Source: Gammaproteobacteria bacterium (GTDB taxonomy: Bacteria > Pseudomonadota > Gammaproteobacteria > GCA-001735895). Taken from it: a DNA stretch of 5,587 bases. This document shows positions 1-5,263 of this stretch, piece after piece. Position 1 is the first letter of the stretch. Every line of letters starts with the position of its first letter. Under the pieces are notes generated by a model, which was given only the letters and a program-made list of their open reading frames with translations, had not been told where the DNA came from and made no database searches. The DNA is taken from the NCBI GenBank assembly GCA_024763185.1, contig JANTFY010000166.1, forward strand, positions 1 through 5,587, in the 5' to 3' direction. Made by a program: the position numbers and the translations under genes.

Positions 1-318
1 CTGTTACGCAAACCGCACGGCTATAATATGGACGAGGACTATGATCTCATCTTTCTCGATCCACCGTCCTTTTCTAATTCCAAGAAAATGCGCGATGTTT
101 TTGATATCCAGCGTGATCATGAAGAACTGATTGAAAAATCGATGGTGTTACTGAATGAAAATGGCAAGTTGATATTTTCAACCAACCGTAAAGGTTTCAA
201 GCTCAGCGAAAAAATTCTGAAACAATTCAAGGTTTCGGACATCACACGACAAACCATACCGGAAGACTTCAAGCGTCGACCGAAAATTCATCAATGTTGG
301 GAAATGAGCTTTACTTAG
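1..318 (+). CDS. rlmKL: 23S rRNA (guanine) methyltransferase RlmKL, C-terminal fragment
   Basis: This is the last 105 residues of a gene that begins outside the window; the reading frame is open from base 1 and ends at TAG 316-318. The fragment carries DPPSFSNSKK (fragment residues 20-29), the catalytic-loop motif of the RlmK half. It also has the RDHEEL and FSTNRKGF segments and ends in RRPKIHQCWEM, matching the end of E. coli RlmL/RlmKL as I remember it. In the known family the fused enzyme makes m2G2445 and m7G2069 in 23S rRNA using S-adenosylmethionine; the piece seen here belongs to the m7G2069 (RlmK) domain. The C-terminus looks intact. An internal ATG at 28 is not the true start, because conserved sequence continues upstream of it. 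Only 48 bp separate it from vapB, with no evident terminator between them. The family call is secure, but whether the N-terminal RlmL half is fused cannot be seen here. Confidence 0.93.
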   Translation: MLRKPHGYNMDEDYDLIFLDPPSFSNSKKMRDVFDIQRDHEELIEKSMVLLNENGKLIFSTNRKGFKLSEKILKQFKVSDITRQTIPEDFKRRPKIHQCWEMSFT

Positions 319-337
319 CAATCTTCGAGTATATACT
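310..337 (+). promoter_or_regulatory. Putative vapBC promoter
   Basis: TTTACT (310-315) is a 4/6 match to the -35 consensus and TATACT (332-337) a 5/6 match to the -10 consensus, separated by 16 bp. Transcription would begin near 344, giving a leader of about 23 nt before the vapB ATG. The -35 element lies on the last codons of rlmKL. The -10 overlaps the left half of the GTATATAC operator, which fits repression by the VapBC complex. Assigned by eye. Confidence 0.5.
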
Positions 338-350
338 TAGATGTATATAC
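329..350. promoter_or_regulatory. VapBC operator: two palindromic 8-mers in a 22-bp dyad
   Basis: GTATATAC occurs at 329-336 and again at 343-350, separated by TTAGAT (337-342). Each 8-mer is a perfect palindrome by itself, and together they form a larger dyad centred between 339 and 340. Near-symmetric flanks (TTCG on the left, CGAA on the right) extend it. The half-site centres are 14 bp apart. VapB-type AbrB-fold antitoxins of Shigella/Salmonella-like systems are known to bind inverted repeats of this TATAC/GTATA character upstream of their own operon. Here the site overlaps the -10 and sits 16 bp before the vapB start, as expected for autorepression. Confidence 0.7.
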
Positions 351-366
351 GAAAGAGGGTGTCGCT

Positions 367-594
367 ATGTTAGCTAAAATATTCAAATCCGGGAACAGCC
401 AGGCAGTGCGCCTTCCAAAAGAATTCCGGCTGAATGTAACTGAAGTGGAAATCTTTAAACGAGGTGATGAACTGGTTTTACGGCCCAGGTTAAAGGATCT
501 GTCAAAGGCTTTCGAGCTGTTAACACAAATGCCGGATGATTTTATGCAGGAGGGGCGTTCAAATGAACCACCACAGGAAAGGGAAGCTTTGTGA
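367..594 (+). CDS. vapB: VapB antitoxin, AbrB/MazE-like swapped-hairpin family
   Basis: A 75-residue protein of usual VapB length. Residues 1-47 form the AbrB/SpoVT-type DNA-binding domain: MLAKIFKSGNSQAVRLPKEF is the classic start (K-x-G-N-S-Q-A-V-R-L-P), followed by VEIFKRGDELVLRP. Residues 48-75 are the toxin-binding tail, with the hydrophobic FELLTQMPDDFM segment typical of antitoxins that thread into the VapC active-site groove. It neutralises VapC and, as a complex, represses the operon from the operator just upstream. The ATG at 367 is preceded by the purine-rich GAAAGAGGG (351-359) as ribosome binding site. Its TGA (592-594) overlaps the vapC GTG by four bases, so the two are translationally coupled. 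Assignment to VapB rather than MazE rests on the PIN toxin next door. Confidence 0.93.
   Translation: MLAKIFKSGNSQAVRLPKEFRLNVTEVEIFKRGDELVLRPRLKDLSKAFELLTQMPDDFMQEGRSNEPPQEREAL
575..583 (+). promoter_or_regulatory. vapC ribosome binding site inside vapB
   Basis: AGGAAAGGG lies in the vapB coding sequence, 7 nt before the GTG at 591. It supports the GTG as the vapC start and reinitiation at the GTGA overlap. No ATG lies in frame close by that would give a PIN domain with an intact first beta strand. Confidence 0.6.
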
Positions 595-998
595 GTTTTG
601 ATTATGTGCTTGATACCAATATTTGCATCTATATCGTAAAACAGAAACCTCAACGGGTATTGGAAAAGTTTAAGACCCTCGAAAGTGGCTCTGTTGGTAT
701 GTCTCTAATTACCCATGCAGAACTGTTATATGGTGCCAATAGAAGCAATAACGCTGACAAAGCACACGAGATACTTGAAGAGCTTGTCACCATAATCCCT
801 GTTATTGATCTTAATTTACCGGTTGCAGATCATTATGCCGATATTCGAGCTGATCTGGCTAATAAGGGCATGATGATCGGTAACAACGATTTATGGATTG
901 CGGCCCATACCCGGGAAATGAATAAAATTCTGGTGACCCATAATGTTAAGGAGTTTTCCAGAGTAGAAAATTTGAAACTGGAAAACTGGGTAGAATAA
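591..998 (+). CDS. vapC: VapC toxin, PIN-domain endoribonuclease
   Basis: A 135-residue single PIN domain, normal length for VapC. The acidic metal-binding residues are visible: D8 in the opening VLDTNICIY strand, E44 in LITHAELLYGA, and D100 in IGNNDLWIAAHT; LVTHNVKEF follows with N118 in the fourth position. The sequence ends in the ENWVE-type tail. Overall it resembles the Shigella/Salmonella VapC (MvpT) subgroup, whose members cut initiator tRNA-fMet in the anticodon loop. That target is known for the subgroup and only inferred here. All catalytic positions are present, so the toxin looks functional. It begins with GTG, overlapping the vapB stop, which probably lowers toxin yield relative to antitoxin. 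It ends 20 bp before a strong hairpin and converges on the lipoprotein gene. Confidence 0.94.
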   Translation: MSFDYVLDTNICIYIVKQKPQRVLEKFKTLESGSVGMSLITHAELLYGANRSNNADKAHEILEELVTIIPVIDLNLPVADHYADIRADLANKGMMIGNNDLWIAAHTREMNKILVTHNVKEFSRVENLKLENWVE

Positions 999-1018
999 CT
1001 TTTTAACCATGTCAGAAT

Positions 1019-1049
1019 GCCTCGTGCAAAGACAAAACTTGCACGAGGC
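1019..1049. terminator. Hairpin between convergent vapC and lipoprotein gene, probable bidirectional terminator
   Basis: An 11-bp perfect stem pairs GCCTCGTGCAA (1019-1029) with TTGCACGAGGC (1039-1049) around a 9-nt loop. It starts 20 bp after the vapC stop and ends 8 bp from the lipoprotein stop on the other strand, the usual place for a shared terminator. Neither strand has a real T-tract after the stem: the plus strand reads TTCCATGTCTATT and the minus strand ATTCTGACATGG. Intrinsic termination may therefore be weak, and the hairpin could instead protect 3' ends. Confidence 0.55.
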
Positions 1050-1057
1050 TTCCATGT

Positions 1058-2851
1058 CTATTCAAGAGTTAGGTTTACATCCCAGGTAATTGTTACATTG
1101 CTGTTATCAAACGGCAGGGTGCCTGTGATTTGGGTTGTGCCAGATGCTTCGGGCACCCAGTAAGACATATAGTATTCACCAATATCCTCGTAAGTAAACG
1201 AAATCACCTGGGTATTATTGGAAGAAAGTCCCAGGTAAATGGGTATGCTTTTAGAAGGTGATTCACAATGAAGGATATGCTCACCGGCATCAGCATTATA
1301 GTGATGACCCCAGCAATCAATCACTTCAGTAACCCCGTCACTGTATTGTGCCTGTATCGAGTTATCACCTAGTAGCTCAGGAAGAAATGAATCACCCCCG
1401 TTAACGAATTTGTTGATGGTGACAGAATTATTGGGCGTCAGGTTCAGTGCTGTGATGACATCACCGTCTCCGCTTGAATTCGGAGTGTCATCAGAACCCG
1501 AACCCGCTTCAGGAGCAGTGCTGGTTTCCACGCGGTCAAAGACAACGGTCTCGATGTCGTCTTCAATGGTCATCTGGTTGTTACTGACCGATACAATGTC
1601 GTTGACTCCATCAAATTGGAACGATCCGGGGCCTTCACCCAAACCACAGTCGCTGTTTTCATCACGTACAATATTACCGCTCAGTATCGATCCATCAAAA
1701 CTATAGGTGCCATATTCAACGCCGCCCGGGGTACAGTTCGCATCATCGCTGGTGTCCTGCCACATGATGTAATTATCGTTGGAGTAAAACACGATGCCGA
1801 TGGGCGTATCGTTGTTGGAACGGACATCCCAACTACCTACAATCGAGTCGGGATCACCGTCGGTAACTCGTGGGAAGGAAGCCGTTTCAGGCATTTGCTC
1901 TTCTTCATCGAAAGAAATCAAGTTGAGTGTGTTTCCGTCATTGCTTACATTGGCCTGGTAGGTCCCTTGTACACCGCCATCACTGAAACCACAAACACCG
2001 TTTTCATCCACCGTGGGCGAGATAACGAGATCGGTACCGTCGTAACTGAAACTGCCGTATTCTATGCCACCGGAACTGCAGTCCTGTTCACTCTCGTTGG
2101 TGTTGTAATTGATGTAGAAACCACCGGGATAAAATACTGCCATACTCAGGTTATCATCACCCCAGGCCCCGTGAATCAAAGCGGTACTGGCTACTGCATT
2201 AACCTCGTCATCCAGAACCTGTGCCACGTCACTGTCGGCCTCTATGGAATTTTCGGCATCTTCCAGAGTGGTGGCTCCTGTCAGGTCGATATCGAGATTT
2301 TCAACCTGGTTGACCAGTTCTTCAACACTTTCTAGATTGAGATTGGCCAGTACCACGCCCGGTTCATCGATCAGGGTATCGAGAATGAATTGCGAGACTG
2401 GCGTAATGTCCACACTATCACCGGTCACAATGGCACGCAGGGTTGTTGTGTCACCGCGCAACTGGACTACCAAATCAGCCGAGGACTCAACACCATCGGG
2501 TAACTCCAGTGTATATTCGCCCATGTCATTGGTGGTGGTTGTATCCAATACGGCTATCTGGTTACCGTCATTATCGATACGAATCAGTTCCACCGTGGTA
2601 TTCGGCACCGGGGTCAGGCCGGTAATGGCTGCAAACGAAGAGGGGATGAAAAAATCCAGTACCGCCAGCATAACCGGGCGTTGCTGGTTAAGGTGAGCAA
2701 TAGTCCCGCCTGGAGTTTGCGCAATGCCCGATACAGTCGTTGACTGATTACCCTGCGGTATATCATCGTTGTTACTACTACTGCCACCACAGGCGGCGAG
2801 GGTGATGCAGGTGGATAAAACGAGTGGTTTGAAATTTATTGGTATATTCAT
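1058..2851 (-). CDS. Predicted surface or periplasmic lipoprotein with duplicated Cys-containing domain
   Basis: A 597-residue protein with no family I can name. Residues 1-20 are a lipoprotein signal peptide with lipobox LAAC, so C21 would be lipidated; Gly at +2 favours the outer membrane by the E. coli Lol rule. A Ser/Asn/Asp spacer follows. Residues 38-150 look like a carboxypeptidase-regulatory or Ig-like beta domain (NTTVELIRID...GEYTLELPDG), then a mostly helical stretch to about 222. Residues 225-329 and 336-441 are tandem copies of one beta-rich domain, each with two Cys 29 residues apart (C258/C287 and C373/C402) around GG-[IV]-EYG-[ST]-[FY]-S-[FY]-DG. A Ser/Gly/Asp linker (442-465) leads to a C-terminal beta domain with C513 and C529. 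No catalytic motif is visible. The start is supported by AAGAGG (2861-2866 on the minus strand) 9 nt upstream. It is convergent with vapC and divergent from the hydrolase-regulator pair. Binding or adhesion at the surface is a guess only. Confidence 0.85.
   Translation of the reverse strand: MNIPINFKPLVLSTCITLAACGGSSSNNDDIPQGNQSTTVSGIAQTPGGTIAHLNQQRPVMLAVLDFFIPSSFAAITGLTPVPNTTVELIRIDNDGNQIAVLDTTTTNDMGEYTLELPDGVESSADLVVQLRGDTTTLRAIVTGDSVDITPVSQFILDTLIDEPGVVLANLNLESVEELVNQVENLDIDLTGATTLEDAENSIEADSDVAQVLDDEVNAVASTALIHGAWGDDNLSMAVFYPGGFYINYNTNESEQDCSSGGIEYGSFSYDGTDLVISPTVDENGVCGFSDGGVQGTYQANVSNDGNTLNLISFDEEEQMPETASFPRVTDGDPDSIVGSWDVRSNNDTPIGIVFYSNDNYIMWQDTSDDANCTPGGVEYGTYSFDGSILSGNIVRDENSDCGLGEGPGSFQFDGVNDIVSVSNNQMTIEDDIETVVFDRVETSTAPEAGSGSDDTPNSSGDGDVITALNLTPNNSVTINKFVNGGDSFLPELLGDNSIQAQYSDGVTEVIDCWGHHYNADAGEHILHCESPSKSIPIYLGLSSNNTQVISFTYEDIGEYYMSYWVPEASGTTQITGTLPFDNSNVTITWDVNLTLE
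1529..1846 (-). repeat. Second copy of the duplicated lipoprotein domain
   Basis: Residues 336-441 of the lipoprotein. The copy opens with SIVGSWDVRSN, has C373 before PGGVEYGTYSFDG, C402 in DCGLGEGPG, and closes with ETVVFDRV. It aligns across its length with the first copy. The copies are diverged at DNA level, so this is an old duplication. Confidence 0.8.
1865..2179 (-). repeat. First copy of the duplicated lipoprotein domain
   Basis: Residues 225-329 of the lipoprotein. It opens with LIHGAWGDDN, has C258 before SSGGIEYGSFSYDG, C287 in VCGFSDGG, and closes with ETASFPRV. The Cys-to-Cys spacing of 29 is identical to the second copy, suggesting a conserved disulfide per domain in the oxidising periplasm or at the surface. 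Confidence 0.8.
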
Positions 2852-3122
2852 GTCCTAATACCTCTTGCTGAAAAAAAGCAGTTAATTTATTTAGTCGAAA
2901 GATAAAGATTTCCGCGTTTCATGTAACGCGTTCAAAACATCCTGGGCTGTTTATCAACTAATTTTATAGCCGTTGAACGTTGCGTTTTTCTGGTTTAGAA
3001 AATTGAACTGATTCAAAAGTTTTCATTTTTAATAACAATTCAATTTGTTCAAAAATTGTAAGTGTGTTAAAAATTTACATCTTCATCCGTTTGGATGAAA
3101 TATAAAAATAATCCTGAAAAGT
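2852..3122. promoter_or_regulatory. AT-rich divergent intergenic region between lipoprotein and hydrolase genes
   Basis: This 271-bp stretch holds no credible gene. It is clearly more AT-rich than the genes on either side and must carry the promoters of both divergent units. Visible elements are a CGCGTT-N6-AACGCG dyad (2913-2930), TTGAA-N4-TTCAA (3003-3016), CAATTT-N6-AAATTG (3041-3058), a perfect 7-bp hairpin (3082-3099), and four copies of TTGAAC/GTTCAA (2930-2935, 2973-2978, 3003-3008, 3047-3052). TATAAA at 3101-3106 is a possible -10 for the hydrolase gene, with TTTACA (3074-3079) a -35-like element but at an overlong 21-bp spacing. I could not pick a convincing promoter for the lipoprotein gene. 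Confidence 0.6.
3082..3099 (+). promoter_or_regulatory. Hairpin/operator-like dyad just upstream of the hydrolase start
   Basis: TTCATCC (3082-3088), loop GTTT, GGATGAA (3093-3099): a perfect 7-bp inverted repeat 24 bp before the GTG start. It lies directly against the TATAAA at 3101. It may be an operator, for instance for the regulator encoded in the same operon, or a 5' leader hairpin if transcription starts further upstream. It lacks a following T-run, so a terminator is unlikely. Confidence 0.45.
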
Positions 3123-3986
3123 GTGAAGTCTGTGCAGAATTTACCTCTATTTAATGGAAATGGGCTCCATTGGAAAGAGTACGGTAGTCGAACAGGGTTA
3201 CCTTTATTCTATTTTCATGGTACGCCCGGGTCCTGCCTGGAGCCGTCGTTGGCCAGTGCTATCGCCTACGGCCTGGGTATCCGTATCATTGCGCCCGATT
3301 TACCCGGTTTTGGCCAATCCGACACCTATCCGGATTATCGGTTGCTGGACTGGGCAGATGTGATTGCACGCTTGGCTGATGAACTATCGATAGATTATTT
3401 TTCAATACTGGGTTTTTCAGCCGGTGGGCCTTTCGCACTGGCCTGTGCATATGCTTTGCAACGCCGGGTTCAGCAAGTCACGCTGGTTTCGTCTATGGCA
3501 CCTTTTGAATTCCCGGCTATGCTGCAACATGTAAACAAGGATTTCAAACCGCTGTACGACCTGACGGTGACGGATTATGCCGCGGCAACACAACAGGTTG
3601 GTATGCTGGCGACAAATGCGCAGGACTTGTTATCCACGATGGAAGCCCCTTTAAATAAGGTAGACAAGCAAATCTTTAATAATCCGGATTTCAAATCGGT
3701 TTATCTGCAAAACATGTCTGAGTCTGTTCGCCAGGGTGTTAAGGGCATCGTGGATGCCTTGCGCGCCGTGCGATCTCCCTGGCAGTTTGATCCTGCACAG
3801 ATCGATTGCCCGGTTGATATCTGGCAAGGTGGGGAAGATGCCATTATTCACCCCGAGATCGGCAACTCTCTGCACCAGAATATAAAAAACAGTGCGTATC
3901 ATTATAAATCCCAGGAAGGTCACTATCTGTTGTTCAGCCATTGGAAGGATGTGTTAACAACCTGTAAATCACGCGTTTCTTCCTGA
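3123..3986 (+). CDS. Alpha/beta hydrolase
   Basis: A 287-residue, signal-less and therefore probably cytoplasmic alpha/beta hydrolase of normal single-domain length. The family landmarks are in order: the HGTPGS oxyanion-hole loop (32-37), APDLPGFGQSD (57-67), the nucleophile elbow GFSAGG with S99, the acid in GGEDAIIHP (D239), and the general base in EGHYLLF (H267). A complete Ser-Asp-His triad is therefore likely. Residues 131-215 would be the lid. The substrate cannot be read from the sequence; esters, lactones or amides are possible. The start is GTG at 3123 with a poor ribosome binding site; an in-frame TGA at 3096-3098 rules out a longer form, and GTG at 3132 is an alternative. Its TGA forms part of the ribosome binding site of the downstream LuxR-type gene, 7 bp away, so the two are surely one operon. 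Confidence 0.9.
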   Translation: MKSVQNLPLFNGNGLHWKEYGSRTGLPLFYFHGTPGSCLEPSLASAIAYGLGIRIIAPDLPGFGQSDTYPDYRLLDWADVIARLADELSIDYFSILGFSAGGPFALACAYALQRRVQQVTLVSSMAPFEFPAMLQHVNKDFKPLYDLTVTDYAAATQQVGMLATNAQDLLSTMEAPLNKVDKQIFNNPDFKSVYLQNMSESVRQGVKGIVDALRAVRSPWQFDPAQIDCPVDIWQGGEDAIIHPEIGNSLHQNIKNSAYHYKSQEGHYLLFSHWKDVLTTCKSRVSS

Positions 3987-3988
3987 GG
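3984..3988 (+). promoter_or_regulatory. Ribosome binding site of the LuxR-type gene, overlapping the hydrolase stop
   Basis: TGAGG at 3984-3988 contains the hydrolase stop codon TGA and lies 5 nt before ATG 3994. This fixes the start of the regulator and implies translational coupling between the two genes. Confidence 0.65.
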
Positions 3989-3993
3989 TTTGC

Positions 3994-5139
3994 ATGAAAA
4001 AGAACATATCCGTCAATGATCTTCAACGATATATCACACGAATTTATGATGCCGGTCTGGATGAAACCCAATGGCCTGGTACGCTTGAATACCTGAGCGG
4101 TGAGTTTAAAGCCGAACAAAGTATTTTACGGGTATTGACGCCTGACGAACGACGGGTCAACCAGGTGCATACCTACAATAAAAATACAGCTTGGGATGAA
4201 CCCTATCGAGATCATTACGTGCATTGCGACCCCTGGCTTGATCTGTTTTCCAATTCGAGTAAATCGACTATTACCTGTACGCATCATCATTTGGACGATA
4301 AACATTATGAAAAGCTCGAGTTTTACAATGATTTTGTCAAACCCCAGCATTTTCATCATGGCCTGGGCGGTTTGATCAAGGTTGATCGTTACAATGATGC
4401 CTACCTGATATTCCATCGTCGTAAATCAAAATCAACCTTTAATGATGATGAACTGGGCTTGTTAAAAATACTGGCGCCGCATATTCGGCGCAGTTTATTG
4501 ATGGCGGACAAGACCCGGAATATAGAAGTAGAAAAACATTTGTTACAGGATGCCCTGAATCGAATCAACAGCCCTTTATTGCTGGTGGATAAAAACGAAC
4601 AGATTATTTTTATCAATCAACTGGCTGAGAAACTTATTCATGATCAGCATCAAGTCACTATTAAAAACAACCGCTTATTGCTGTTTTCGCAACATCATCA
4701 AAAACTGCTGCAACAGTTAATTTCACAATCCACACAAAGAGACACGTCGGGTCGACTAAGAAAAGGGGGCGGTATGAATTATTCGATAGCCAATACCTCT
4801 TCTACCTTGTATTTTGTGGTCTCACCGATTAATCCCGAACAGGTAAATTTCAGTAATCGATACACGGATTGCGCCCTGGTCTTGTTAAGCAATCGAGAAT
4901 GTAATGCCGAAATAAAAACCGATATTTTAAAAGAGTTATATAATTTCACGAGTGCTGAAGCACGACTGTCCATTGAAATGTGCCTGGGATTAACCCTGGA
5001 TGAAATCGCTCAAAAATTTTCTTTAAGCAAGAACACCCTGCGCTCACAACTGCGTTCCTGTTTCCGCAAAACCGGCGTGGATCGTCAATCAGCCCTGGTT
5101 AATTTTATTAAAAATGGCCCCGCAGAGAAGGTCAACTGA
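3994..5139 (+). CDS. LuxR-type HTH transcriptional regulator with PAS-like sensor
   Basis: A 381-residue regulator. Residues 1-170 form an N-terminal sensor-like region of the type seen in large LuxR-type regulators (DETQWPGTLEYL, then YRDHYVHCDPWLD, FYNDFVKP, and the helix LGLLKILAPHIRRSLLM). Residues 183-300 resemble a PAS domain (INSPLLLVDKNEQIIFINQLAEKLI). The C-terminal HTH (about 314-372) is clear: FTSAEARLSIEMCLGLTLDEIAQKFSLSKNTLRSQLR, then FRKTGVDRQSALV, a typical LuxR/GerE variant with the recognition helix near 345-357. It lacks a response-regulator receiver domain, and I see no acyl-homoserine-lactone binding domain, so the ligand is unknown. The N-terminal half is unusually rich in His and Cys. 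It is cotranscribed with the hydrolase and ends in tandem stops TGA-TAA (5137-5142). Likely targets are its own operon and possibly the divergent lipoprotein gene, by inference. Confidence 0.88.
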   Translation: MKKNISVNDLQRYITRIYDAGLDETQWPGTLEYLSGEFKAEQSILRVLTPDERRVNQVHTYNKNTAWDEPYRDHYVHCDPWLDLFSNSSKSTITCTHHHLDDKHYEKLEFYNDFVKPQHFHHGLGGLIKVDRYNDAYLIFHRRKSKSTFNDDELGLLKILAPHIRRSLLMADKTRNIEVEKHLLQDALNRINSPLLLVDKNEQIIFINQLAEKLIHDQHQVTIKNNRLLLFSQHHQKLLQQLISQSTQRDTSGRLRKGGGMNYSIANTSSTLYFVVSPINPEQVNFSNRYTDCALVLLSNRECNAEIKTDILKELYNFTSAEARLSIEMCLGLTLDEIAQKFSLSKNTLRSQLRSCFRKTGVDRQSALVNFIKNGPAEKVN

Positions 5140-5161
5140 TAACTCTCAGGTTGAAACAATC

Positions 5162-5210
5162 GATCAATGAGTTGTGGGTTTTTACGACTTCATTGATCCC
5201 AATCCTTTTT
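5162..5210 (+). terminator. Probable rho-independent terminator of the hydrolase-LuxR operon
   Basis: GATCAATGA (5162-5170) pairs perfectly with TCATTGATC (5190-5198). After a bulged T (5189), GTTGT (5171-5175) pairs with ACGAC (5184-5188, one G-U), leaving an 8-nt loop. A five-T run (5206-5210) follows, but 7 nt after the stem, so it is not a textbook element. It begins 22 bp after the regulator stop and separates the operon from selU. Confidence 0.55.
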
Positions 5211-5228
5211 GCGGCTCGTATCAGGTTG

Positions 5229-5234
5229 TATAGT
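5229..5234 (+). promoter_or_regulatory. Possible -10 element for selU
   Basis: TATAGT is a 5/6 match to the -10 consensus, 29 bp before the selU ATG. The best -35 candidate, TTGCGG (5209-5214), sits only 14 bp upstream, so the promoter as a whole is weakly supported. Confidence 0.3.
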
Positions 5235-5263
5235 ACCCACTCCTAAAGTGCCTGATATGTACC

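Noticed and set aside
315..653. A 112-codon minus-strand open frame
   Set aside because: It overlaps vapBC, where both products carry clear family motifs.
319..1057. vapBC as a recently inserted mobile cassette
   Set aside because: I searched the edges by eye for direct repeats or an attachment site and saw none, and there is no integrase or transposase in the window.
1616..2335. A 239-codon open frame on the plus strand
   Set aside because: It lies wholly antisense to the lipoprotein gene, whose product has a signal peptide, lipobox and conserved duplicated domains. The plus-strand product shows no recognisable family.
2244..2696. A 150-codon plus-strand open frame
   Set aside because: Ser/Val/Arg-biased translation of the lipoprotein's antisense strand, with no domain; a shadow of the real gene.
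2852..3122. CRISPR-like repeat array or small RNA gene
   Set aside because: The recurring hexamers are too short and irregularly spaced for CRISPR, and no convincing promoter-terminator pair for an RNA gene could be seen.
3994..5139. Classical acyl-homoserine-lactone quorum-sensing receptor
   Set aside because: Length (381 against about 240 residues) and N-terminal sequence do not fit an autoinducer-binding domain, and no luxI-type synthase is present.
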